A stretch of DNA of 64,000 nt, from NCBI RefSeq assembly GCF_003268595.1, contig NZ_CP029797.1:2935501-2999500 (forward strand). Direction: 5' to 3'. Source of the DNA: Paraliobacillus zengyii (GTDB lineage: Bacteria > Bacillota > Bacilli > Bacillales > Amphibacillaceae). A program made the position numbers and the translations under genes. The notes under the pieces were generated by a model that was not told where the DNA came from, searched no databases, and saw only the letters and a program-made list of their open reading frames with translations. Shown here one piece after another: positions 26,713 through 36,000 of this stretch; the first letter of the stretch is position 1; each line of letters begins with the position of its first letter.

Positions 26713-27142
26713 TCTTCATTCATTCCTTTCTCTGATATTTTGTGGCTTGCCTAATTTCACTTAGCATAGCAAAGTAATTTCGATTCGTAAAAAGGACGTT
26801 ATCGTATTTCTTCATATATCGTTTCTATTAAAAATCCAGTTGAACAACTGAAAAAAAGAGATTTCAAGTATCTTGTAGTAGATAAATCACAAAATTACTA
26901 GTGACCATGGTTTTTTATTATTCATTCTGTCCACAATACTTTAAATCTAATTTCTTAGGATAAAAGCTAGAATTTTTACAGGTATTTATCTCTTTATTTT
27001 ATGGTATTTACTTTACAATTCGTGTGGTAACTTTAATTTGAAAGCGTTTTCAATGATAAATCACTTAAAATGAAGGAGGTGCAACAAGTCTGTCGTTCCA
27101 ACTAAAGTATATCTATTCTATTTAGTAAAAGGAGGATTTATT
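26713..27142. other. AT-rich intergenic region upstream of the cellulase gene
   Basis: About 430 bases without a gene. Apart from the cre box at 27039-27052 and the AAAGGAGG ribosome binding site before 27143, I see no clear structure. A -35-like TTTACA at 27012-27017 lacks a convincing -10 at good spacing. Confidence 0.5.
27039..27052 (+). promoter_or_regulatory. CcpA binding site (cre box) of the cellulase gene
   Basis: TGAAAGCGTTTTCA matches the cre consensus TGWAANCGNTNWCA at every position. It lies about 90 bases before the start codon, so carbon catabolite repression is expected. Confidence 0.85.
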
Positions 27143-29209
27143 TTGAAAAATTACGCAAAAGTATTATTTGTGGCAGTTCTTTTCTTTATTTTCCTTGGTC
27201 CCTCATTTAGTTTTGCAGCTGAGGGGGAAGAAGTCGATATTCAATCTTACGTGAAAGAAATGCAACCTGGTTGGAACTTAGGAAACTCATTTGATGCTGT
27301 TGGTCTAGATGAAACCGCGTGGGGAAATCCACCTGTGACAAAGGAATTAATTGATACGCTTGCTGCAGAAGGGTACAAAAGTATTCGAATTCCTATAACC
27401 TTTGATCAACGTATGGGAGTTGGGCCTGATTATCAGATTGATCCTGCGTTTTTAGAGCGTGTAACAAATACAGTTAATTGGTCGCTAGACGCTGATATGA
27501 AAGTCATGATAAATATTCATCATGACTCATGGATTTGGTTAGAATCCGGTATGAGCCAAAATCATGATGCTTCTTTAGCGCGTTATAATGCAATTTGGAC
27601 ACAACTTTCCAACCATTTTAAAGATTATTCTACTGACCTTATGTTCGAAAGCATTAATGAACCACGTTTCACTGCATCAGCAACAGAGAGTCAAAATTAT
27701 TTAAATGAATTAAACACATCCTTTTATACTATTGTAAGAGGATCAGGTGGAAATAATAGTATCCGTCCACTCGTATTACCTACTTTAGATACAGGTTCGG
27801 AACAAGAAAAATTGGATGGCTTGTATCAGTCAATTGTTGCATTGGATGATCCTTATTTAATTTCTACTGTTCACTATTATGGATTTTGGCCTTTCAGTGT
27901 AAATATCGCTGGATATACAAGATTTGATGACGATACAAAAAATGATATTATAAACACATTTGATCGCGTGCATAACACTTTTACTGCTAATGGTATACCA
28001 GTCATCATTGGCGAATTTGGATTATTAGGTTTTGATACACACACAGGTGTCATTCAACAAGGGGAAAAGTTAAAGTACTTTGAATATATGATGCACTATG
28101 CGCAAGAAAAAGACTTTACGCATATGCTGTGGGATAATGGACAACATTTAGGAAGAACATCACTTGAATGGGCTGATCAACAACTTTTTAATATGATGGA
28201 AGCTAGCTGGATGACTCGCTCATCAACAGCAGAAAACGACTTTATCTATTTAAATAGACTAGACACAATTGAAGACGAACCACTTCCATTAAATCTAAAT
28301 GGGAATACTTTCATCTCCCTTCAATTGAATAATACAGAACTTACACTTGGGCAGGATTATCAACTAGATGGGGATATTTTAATAGTAAAAGAAAGCTTGC
28401 TAACACAACTCACTGCTTCAGACGAATTAGGAACGAATGCAGTACTTACCATAAAGTTTAGTCAGGGTGCAGATTGGTCGATCAACCTAATTAGTTATGA
28501 GAAACCTGTACTTGAAGACAGCACTGGGTCAATAAGCGACTTTGCTATTCCGACTTCATTTAACGGTGATCAACTTGCAACAGTAGAAACTGTGTATCAA
28601 GATGGCACACCTGCGGGTCCTCAAAATTGGACAACTTTTAAAGAGTTTGGTTATACTTTCTCACCGTCTTATGATAGCAATGAAATTTTATTTACAGAAA
28701 ACTTTTTTAATGAATTAAATAATGGTGAAACAAAAGTAACATTTCATTTTTGGAGTGGTGAAGAGGTATATTATACGCTAACAAAAGAGGATAACACGAT
28801 AACTGGTGTCGCTGAGGCTATAGAAAGTGATGCCGATCATGACCTACAAGATAATGAACTTCCTCAAGAAGAAGAAGAGGAAAATACTGTTCCACCTAAG
28901 ACAATAGATAACGAAACACCAGATCCTACAACCGATGAAACAGATAAAGATAGTAGTAGTTCTACTGAATCATCAGGAAATACTAGTTCTGAAAACACAA
29001 AGAATACCGTATTTGATAAAACCGAATCTGAGTTTCCTGTTCCACTAGTAAATGATAATTCATCGGTAGATGAGAAAGAAGTTAAAAAGATGGGAGCAAT
29101 CTTACCTAATACCGCAACTAATATGTTTAACTGGCTGTTCATAAGCATATTATTTCTTGGATCAGGCATAGGTATTTATTTTTATCAGCGCAACCATAAG
29201 CAAGCTTAA
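27143..29209 (+). CDS. Cell-wall-anchored GH5 endoglucanase with CBM_X2 and CBM46 modules
   Basis: A 688-residue secreted enzyme. A signal peptide (about 1-25, ending SFSFA) precedes a GH5 catalytic domain (about 35-355) with acid/base Glu173 in INEP and nucleophile Glu291 in IIGEFG. An Ig-like CBM_X2 module (about 362-452) and a CBM46-like module (about 462-555) follow, the architecture of Bacillus halodurans Cel5B. An acidic Ser/Thr linker (560-645) leads to LPNTA (654-658), a hydrophobic helix and a basic tail, a sortase signal. It should cleave beta-1,4-glucans or xyloglucan at the cell surface. The start is TTG after AAAGGAGG. Confidence 0.9.
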   Translation: MKNYAKVLFVAVLFFIFLGPSFSFAAEGEEVDIQSYVKEMQPGWNLGNSFDAVGLDETAWGNPPVTKELIDTLAAEGYKSIRIPITFDQRMGVGPDYQIDPAFLERVTNTVNWSLDADMKVMINIHHDSWIWLESGMSQNHDASLARYNAIWTQLSNHFKDYSTDLMFESINEPRFTASATESQNYLNELNTSFYTIVRGSGGNNSIRPLVLPTLDTGSEQEKLDGLYQSIVALDDPYLISTVHYYGFWPFSVNIAGYTRFDDDTKNDIINTFDRVHNTFTANGIPVIIGEFGLLGFDTHTGVIQQGEKLKYFEYMMHYAQEKDFTHMLWDNGQHLGRTSLEWADQQLFNMMEASWMTRSSTAENDFIYLNRLDTIEDEPLPLNLNGNTFISLQLNNTELTLGQDYQLDGDILIVKESLLTQLTASDELGTNAVLTIKFSQGADWSINLISYEKPVLEDSTGSISDFAIPTSFNGDQLATVETVYQDGTPAGPQNWTTFKEFGYTFSPSYDSNEILFTENFFNELNNGETKVTFHFWSGEEVYYTLTKEDNTITGVAEAIESDADHDLQDNELPQEEEEENTVPPKTIDNETPDPTTDETDKDSSSSTESSGNTSSENTKNTVFDKTESEFPVPLVNDNSSVDEKEVKKMGAILPNTATNMFNWLFISILFLGSGIGIYFYQRNHKQA

Positions 29210-29253
29210 CATTAAAAAAGTCGGACATTTACTTGTCTGACTTTTTTAATGTT
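29208..29253 (+). terminator. Intrinsic terminator of the cellulase gene
   Basis: A 20-bp stem (29208-29227 with 29234-29253, one G-T pair) with A and T tracts, beginning at the stop codon. Confidence 0.85.
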
Positions 29254-29338
29254 GTACATAAGTTTATCGCGTTAAGTAAAAGGTTAAACTCTTACTATAG
29301 AAATCATAAAGTCACTTTACTAAAAAGGGGTACCTATC

Positions 29339-30409
29339 ATGAAAAAAATAATTATTGGAATTCTAGCTGTTGTAGCAATAGCAGTCATTATCTATTTTGG
29401 AATAACTTTATTCTCAAGTAATGAAAATAATAATACGACTGATTCAACTTTATCCAATGAGGAGGAACAAGCGCCTACTGACGAACAAAACGATGATCAA
29501 GAAATGGAGGATTTCACTGATGAAACAGCATTAAATGTTATGAAAGCTTATCGACAAGCTTTTGTGACGTTAATAGATTCTTCTGATCAAGATGGTCTAC
29601 TTTCAGAATTCGAATCGATAAATGATGTCAGAAATCATTTTCAGGAAGTTATGTCAGGAGATTTGGCAGATTGGATGACAGAGTCTTATATAGAGGAAAG
29701 AGATGGTCAAATCTATCTAATCGCAAAAGATAGCCCAACTTGGTTAGCAGAAGAGGAAGATTTTCAGACGGAAGAGGTTGCAGCGGATCATTATACAATC
29801 ATTCAAGAACAACAAAATGAATTAATCGGTCATGTCGAAATGACTTATCATGCTAAATGGAGAGAAGATAAATGGATTATCAGTGAAATTGAATCAGTAC
29901 AACTTGATCAACAGGTTTCTGTGGAACAAAAAGCAGAAGAAATTATCCGCGCACTAGCTAACAAAGAAATGGCGTTTATTTCGAATACTGTCCATGAAGA
30001 GAAAGGGTTATTATTCTCTCCTTATGTTTACGTTGAAGAGAATGCAATCACATTCGAAAAAAACGAAGTAACAAATTTATTGGAAGACGAGGATACTTAT
30101 CTGTGGGGTAACTATGATGGTAGTGGTAAACCTATCGAGCTAACTTCAGAAGAATATGTTGAGGAGTTTATCGATGCAGAGCCGCTGCTAAATCCTGATG
30201 AGGTGCTTGTTGATTCATTTGAGCAACGTGGTAATATGATAAATAATATTGAGGAAGTATTCCCAGAATCAAAAGTTGTTGAATTTTATACAGAAGGTTC
30301 AGATGAATACGAAGGAATCGATTGGTCCAGTATTAATCTGGTCTTCGAACAAAATGAGCATGACATTTGGAAACTCGTTGCTATTGTAACGGATCAGTGG
30401 ACAATTTAA
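29339..30409 (+). CDS. Membrane-anchored extracellular protein with NTF2-like and conserved C-terminal domains
   Basis: A 356-residue protein. An uncleaved N-terminal helix (about 3-27, no lipobox Cys) anchors it, followed by an acidic linker (30-60). Residues 65-195 look like an NTF2/TcaA-like fold (ETALNVMKAYRQAF to WIISEIESV). Residues 205-356 form a conserved extracellular domain I recognise from Firmicutes surface proteins: FSPYVYV, YLWGNYDGSGKPIELT, then the final LVAIVTDQWTI. No catalytic motif is seen. The start ATG follows AAAAGGGG. It has its own terminators on both sides, so linkage to the cellulase is not implied. Confidence 0.65.
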   Translation: MKKIIIGILAVVAIAVIIYFGITLFSSNENNNTTDSTLSNEEEQAPTDEQNDDQEMEDFTDETALNVMKAYRQAFVTLIDSSDQDGLLSEFESINDVRNHFQEVMSGDLADWMTESYIEERDGQIYLIAKDSPTWLAEEEDFQTEEVAADHYTIIQEQQNELIGHVEMTYHAKWREDKWIISEIESVQLDQQVSVEQKAEEIIRALANKEMAFISNTVHEEKGLLFSPYVYVEENAITFEKNEVTNLLEDEDTYLWGNYDGSGKPIELTSEEYVEEFIDAEPLLNPDEVLVDSFEQRGNMINNIEEVFPESKVVEFYTEGSDEYEGIDWSSINLVFEQNEHDIWKLVAIVTDQWTI

Positions 30410-30503
30410 CACAGTTTCACAGAGTTTATGTTAATTCTGTCGTAATTAACATTTTTTTAGAAAGCAGCAGCGTTTTTAAAAAACTTTCACCTGCTTTCAC
30501 ACT

Positions 30504-30543
30504 AAAAAAGCCATCCCGTAAAATAAATTACGGGATGGCTTTG
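30504..30543. terminator. Bidirectional terminator before htpX
   Basis: A perfect 12-bp stem (30509-30520 with 30529-30540) between converging genes, with A and T tracts on both sides. Confidence 0.85.
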
Positions 30544-30559
30544 ATATTCAAAATTTAAC

Positions 30560-31474
30560 TTAGCGCTGTTCTAATCGTGCAATTCTCTCATCTAAATCAG
30601 GGTGAGAGGAGAAAAGCTTAGATATGCCACTTTTTCCATTAATTTTCATTGTTTGAACAGCTGCATCATCTGTGCGATCATTAACTTTTGCTTGGCTCAC
30701 ATGTGCTTTTAATGAACGAAGGGCATGTGCCATTTTATCGCGCCCAGCTAAATCGCCACCTCCACGGTCGGCGTGAAATTCACGATGGCGTGAGTATGCA
30801 CTAACAACCATACTGCCAAGAATGGAGAATAGAATTTGAAAAACAATAATCGATACAAAGCGTACAATCATTTGCATTTCTGAACGAACTAAACGCGATA
30901 CAACGATCGCGACAATTCTTGATAAAAAGACGACAAATGTATTGACCACACCTTGTAATAATGTCATCGTGACCATATCACCATTGGAAACGTGTGCGAT
31001 CTCATGTGCAATAACGCCTTCAACCGCATCATCATCTAACGTGTTCAAAAGACCAACTGAAACCGCAACGAGTGACCGTTTCTTAGAAGGTCCTGTCGCA
31101 AAAGCGTTAACTTCTGCTGATTGATAAATTCCAACCTCTGGCATATGAACGAGGCCTGCTGCACGTGATAAACGATGTACCTTTTCAACTACAGCACGTT
31201 CATGTGCTGCTAATTGACCACTTGGATCGATAACCTTTACTTTCATCATTTTCTTTGCAACCCAACGCGACATTGCTAATGAAATAAACGCTCCCGCGAA
31301 ACCAATAAGTAGACTAAATACCATTAGCGACCCATAATTAATGCCTAATCCACCACCGGCATTCTCAAATGAACCACTTATATTTGTAAATGTTGTAAGT
31401 AGTGACCAGACAATTACAATTGTCGTCATTACTAGAATGTTTGTTAATAGAAAATAAAATATTCGTTTTCCCAT
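30560..31474 (-). CDS. htpX: Membrane zinc metalloprotease HtpX
   Basis: A 304-residue M48-family protease for quality control of membrane proteins. Two N-terminal membrane helices (about 5-30 and 48-68) precede the zinc site HEIAH, with the third ligand Glu in REFHADRGG; two further hydrophobic segments lie between them. [17 protein letters not shown] is a typical substrate-channel stretch. The end [15 protein letters not shown] is the family C-terminus. The start ATG follows GGAGGT. It is monocistronic. Confidence 0.94.
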   Translation of the reverse strand: MGKRIFYFLLTNILVMTTIVIVWSLLTTFTNISGSFENAGGGLGINYGSLMVFSLLIGFAGAFISLAMSRWVAKKMMKVKVIDPSGQLAAHERAVVEKVHRLSRAAGLVHMPEVGIYQSAEVNAFATGPSKKRSLVAVSVGLLNTLDDDAVEGVIAHEIAHVSNGDMVTMTLLQGVVNTFVVFLSRIVAIVVSRLVRSEMQMIVRFVSIIVFQILFSILGSMVVSAYSRHREFHADRGGGDLAGRDKMAHALRSLKAHVSQAKVNDRTDDAAVQTMKINGKSGISKLFSSHPDLDERIARLEQR

Positions 31475-31573
31475 TTATTGACCTCCATTACTATGATGAA
31501 ACTTGTACAATCATTATAACAGAGAATTGATGTTTTATGCTGTTTATACACTTTTTACTAACTTTACCTACAC

Positions 31574-33058
31574 TTATGGTAACTGTGTACTACCCATGAG
31601 AAAACGATCGCATTCTCTAGCCGCTTCTCTTCCTTCATTGATTGCCCAAACAATCAAACTCTGACCTCGGCGCATATCCCCAGCTGCAAATACGCCATCG
31701 AGGTTTGTTTTATATTGACCATAATCTGCTTTTACGTTTGATCTTGAATCTGTCTTTACATTCATTTCCTTAATTAAACTTTGTTCTGGTCCTGTAAAAC
31801 CTATTGCTAATAAAACAAGCTGTGCTGGCCAAACTCTTTCTGTTCCTGGAATCTCTTGTTTTATTCTATTACCGAATTCATCGATGTACTGTTCCACATC
31901 GATAGTATGGACTTCTTTCACCTGGTTGTTTTCGTCACCAACAAACTTCTTCGTTTGGACGGTGTACGCACGAGGGTCTGTTCCAAATACAGCTTTTGCT
32001 TCTTTGTGACCATATTCTACACGATGAATGATCGGCCACTCCGGCCACGGATTATCTGCTTGTCTTTCAGCAGGTTTTTTCTGATTGTAATCGAATTGTG
32101 TTAAGCTCTTACAATTATGGCGGATACTTGTTGAGAGACAATCTGTTCCAGTATCACCACCCCCAATAACGATGACATCTTTAGCTTTAGCTGAAATATA
32201 GTTATCATCTTTTAATTCAGAGTCCAGTAGACTTTTCGTGTTTGTATGAAGGAAATCCATTGCATAATGAATACCCCCGAGTTCTCTACCTTCTATCTTT
32301 AAATCGCGATGTTGGGTTGCACCTCCACAAAGGATAACAGCATCAAAATCATTTTGCAGATCTTTAACTGGGTAATCCTTTCCTACATCCGTATTAGGCA
32401 TAAATGCAATGCCCTCTTTCTCTAACAGATCAACACGACGTTTAACAACTTCATACGGAAGCTTCATTTCCGGTATACCATACGTAAGCAATCCACCAAT
32501 ACGATCCGAACGTTCAAAGACAGTAACATGGTGACCTGCTTTGTTTAGTTGAGCTGCGGCAGCCAACCCAGCTGGACCAGAGCCAACAACTGCAACTTTT
32601 TTCTCTGTTCTTACACTAGGTGGCTCTGGCCTTACCCATCCTTCATCAAAACCTTTTTCAATTATAGCTCTTTCTATTGACCGAATTGCAACTGGAGGCT
32701 CGTTAATCCCTAACACACATGCCCCCTCACAAGGGGCAGGACAAGCCATACCAGTAAATTCGGGGAAATTATTCATTTTAAGTTCGCGAGCCAGCGCTTC
32801 CTTCCACTGATCTTGATAAACGAGATCGTTCCATTCTGGAATCAAATGATAAACTGGACATCCAGAAGTGTGTCCATTCATATCCGTTCCTGTCTGACAG
32901 GTTGGAATACCACAATCCATACACCGAGCCCCTTGTTCTTTCAACTCTGCTTCTGGCATTGGCAACTTATAATCTTTCCAATCCTTTGTTCGTGATAAAG
33001 GATCGCGTTCTGGCGTAGATTGACGTTTATATTCCTTAAAACCAGTTGGCTTTCCCAT
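31574..33058 (-). CDS. gltD: Glutamate synthase [NADPH] small chain
   Basis: A 494-residue FAD/NADPH subunit that passes electrons to the large chain (named gltB in B. subtilis). N-terminal cysteine clusters CMDCGIPTC and CPAPCEGACVLG bind [4Fe-4S] centres. GSGPAGLAAAAQL binds FAD and IGGGDTGTDC binds NADPH. The end GDMRRGQSLIVWAINEGR is the usual flavin-binding C-terminus. The start ATG has GGAGGTG. It follows the large-chain gene by 13 bases. Confidence 0.95.
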   Translation of the reverse strand: MGKPTGFKEYKRQSTPERDPLSRTKDWKDYKLPMPEAELKEQGARCMDCGIPTCQTGTDMNGHTSGCPVYHLIPEWNDLVYQDQWKEALARELKMNNFPEFTGMACPAPCEGACVLGINEPPVAIRSIERAIIEKGFDEGWVRPEPPSVRTEKKVAVVGSGPAGLAAAAQLNKAGHHVTVFERSDRIGGLLTYGIPEMKLPYEVVKRRVDLLEKEGIAFMPNTDVGKDYPVKDLQNDFDAVILCGGATQHRDLKIEGRELGGIHYAMDFLHTNTKSLLDSELKDDNYISAKAKDVIVIGGGDTGTDCLSTSIRHNCKSLTQFDYNQKKPAERQADNPWPEWPIIHRVEYGHKEAKAVFGTDPRAYTVQTKKFVGDENNQVKEVHTIDVEQYIDEFGNRIKQEIPGTERVWPAQLVLLAIGFTGPEQSLIKEMNVKTDSRSNVKADYGQYKTNLDGVFAAGDMRRGQSLIVWAINEGREAARECDRFLMGSTQLP

Positions 33059-33071
33059 TCGTTCACCTCCA

Positions 33072-36000
33072 TTACTTTATTGATTGTACGGCTTCAAATC
33101 CTTGTTCAAATGCTGTCATTGCCGCTTCATCTTTCGATAGTCCACTGGATTCTAAGTTGCTAATTCGTTCTCTCATTTCCAGATAATCTTTCGGTATAAC
33201 ACGGATAAACTTTGGTAGAACCTTTTCCCAGTTATCCACTATTCTTCGCGCATTTTTACTTTCTGTATAACCTAAGTATTTTTTTATAAGTTGAAAAACG
33301 GCTTCTGCTTCTGTTTTATCTTCTATTGTTTCGAGCTGTACTAATTCCTTGTTACACTTTGATTGGAAAGTTCCCTGTTCATCAAGTACGTAAGCTATAC
33401 CACCTGACATTCCAGCAGCAAAGTTCTTGCCAGTTCGTCCTAATACAACTACCTTGCCACCCGTCATGTATTCACAACCATGATCACCGATACTTTCAAC
33501 AACAACATTGGCGCCACTATTTCGCACACAGAAACGTTCTCCAGCTACGCCATAAATATATGCTTCACCACTAGTAGCACCGTAAAAAGAAACATTGCCA
33601 ATTATCGTATTTTCTTCTGGAGAAAATGAGGATTTACGTGATGGTCGTGCAATAATTTTCCCACCTGATAAGCCTTTGCCAACATAATCATTGGCATCAC
33701 CAATAAGGTTTAGTGTTAATCCTTTTGGAATGAAAGCACCAAAGCTTTGCCCTGCTGATCCTCTAAATTTCAAACGAATGGTGTCCTCCGGTAAACCTTC
33801 TATACCATATCGCCTAGTAATTTCGCTACCTAACATCGTACTAGTCGCGCGATTAATATTACGTATTCCTAATGAAAGAGTCACAGCTCGTTTATTTTCA
33901 AGTGCGTCTTTACATAATGGAATTAATTCTTGTTGATCTAATGTTTTATCAAGTCCATGAACTTGTTCAACAGTTTGATAACGACCAACAGCTTCTGGTA
34001 CATCTGGTTTATAAAGTAATGCGGATAAATCGACATTTTTTGTCTTCCAATGATCGATCGCTACTTTCTTCTCTAATAGATCTGTTCGACCAATCATCTC
34101 ATTGATCGTTCTACATCCTAACTCAGCCATTAGTTCTCTCGTTTCTTGTGCAATAAAGCGCATAAAATTAACGACGTGATCTGGTGAACCTGCGAATTTC
34201 TTGCGCAGTACAGGATCTTGAGTAGCAATACCAACAGGACAGGTATTCAAGTGACAAACCCGCATCATTACACAACCTAAAACAACCAATGGGGCAGTCG
34301 AGAAACCATATTCTTCTGCACCTAAAAGGGTTGCAATTACGACATCTCGGCCTGTCATCATTTTCCCATCTGTTTCGACAACAATTCTATCTCGTAATCG
34401 ATTCATTAATAAAGTTTGATGCGTCTCTGCTAGACCAATTTCCCAAGGCATCCCAGTATGTTTTAAACTCGTTCTTGGAGCAGCACCTGTTCCACCATCA
34501 TATCCACTAATTAAAACGAGATCAGCTCGTCCTTTTGCAACACCTGCAGCGATCGTACCTACCCCAACTGCAGAGACAAGTTTGACACTAATCCGAGCCT
34601 TTGGATTTGCGTTTTTTAGATTAAAAATCAATTCAGCTAGATCTTCAATCGAATAAATATCGTGGTGTGGAGGTGGAGATATTAAATCAACACCTGGCGT
34701 TGAATTTCTAACTTCTGCAATCATCGGATAAACTTTTTTACCTGGGAGATGTCCTCCCTCACCAGGTTTTGCTCCTTGTGCTACTTTAATTTGAATTTCA
34801 TCTGCATTAACAAGATAATTACTTGATACACCAAAACGTCCTGATGCTACTTGTTTAATCGCGCTTCGTCTTAAATCACCGTTTTCATCAGGAATATAGC
34901 GACTAGGATCCTCTCCACCCTCACCAGAATTACTTCTTCCACCAATTCGATTCATCGCAATAGCCAATGATTCATGTGTTTCACTGCTAATTGAACCAAA
35001 TGACATAGCACCTGTCTTAAATCGCTTGCATATCTTTTCTACTGATTCGACTTCATCAATTGGTATCGGTGTTGTTTTCTTAAAAGCAAGCAAGCCACGT
35101 AATGATTGTAAATTTTTATCCGTATCAATAATCATCCCTGAGTATTGCTTGAATAATTCGTAGTTATTTGTTCGACAAGCACTCTGCAGTAAATGAATCG
35201 TATGCGGATTATATTGATGATCTTCTGCATTCTGACGCCATTGAAAATCATCCCCTGGTTCTAAACCTTTTTCTCCACCACGCGAACGTTCGAATGCTTT
35301 TTTATGCCGCATTAGTACCTCTTGTGCAATCATATCCAATCCAATACCACCTAATCGAGAAGCTGTTCTAGTAAAATACTTCTCAATCACTACTGGATGA
35401 ATACCAACAGCCTCAAAAATTTGTGCACCACGATAACTTTGAATCGTAGAAATGCCCATTTTAGATGAAACTTTAACGACACCATCCGTAGCTGAATGAA
35501 TGTATATTTTTACCGCTTCATCTAAAGAAGTATCGCGTAAGTCTCCAGTTTCAATTAGACCTTCCAAAGAACGAAATGCTAAATAAGGATTAATTCCTTC
35601 TGCACCATAACCTAAAAGTGTTGCAAAATGATGGACTTGTCTAGCTTCTGCAGTTTCAATTAGTATGCTTACTTTTGTTCTCAAACCTTTTCGGATTAGA
35701 TGGTGGTGTAAACCAGAGACAGCTAATAAAGCTGGAATAGCTGCACGTTTCGAATTAATACCACGATCTGATAGTATTAACAAGGTATAATCCTTTTCGA
35801 TGGCTTGATCTGCTTCTGCAAACAATTGATCAAGAGCATCTTGTAAATCCTGTTTATTCGAACTATCAAATAAAATCGGTAATGTATGTGCTTTGAATCC
35901 TTCTAGTTCATTATGTCGAAGTGTCTCTAGTTGTTCATTCGTTAAGATCGGTGTTTGCAAGCGAATGTGTCGACAACTTTCCGGTTCTGGTTCAACTAAA

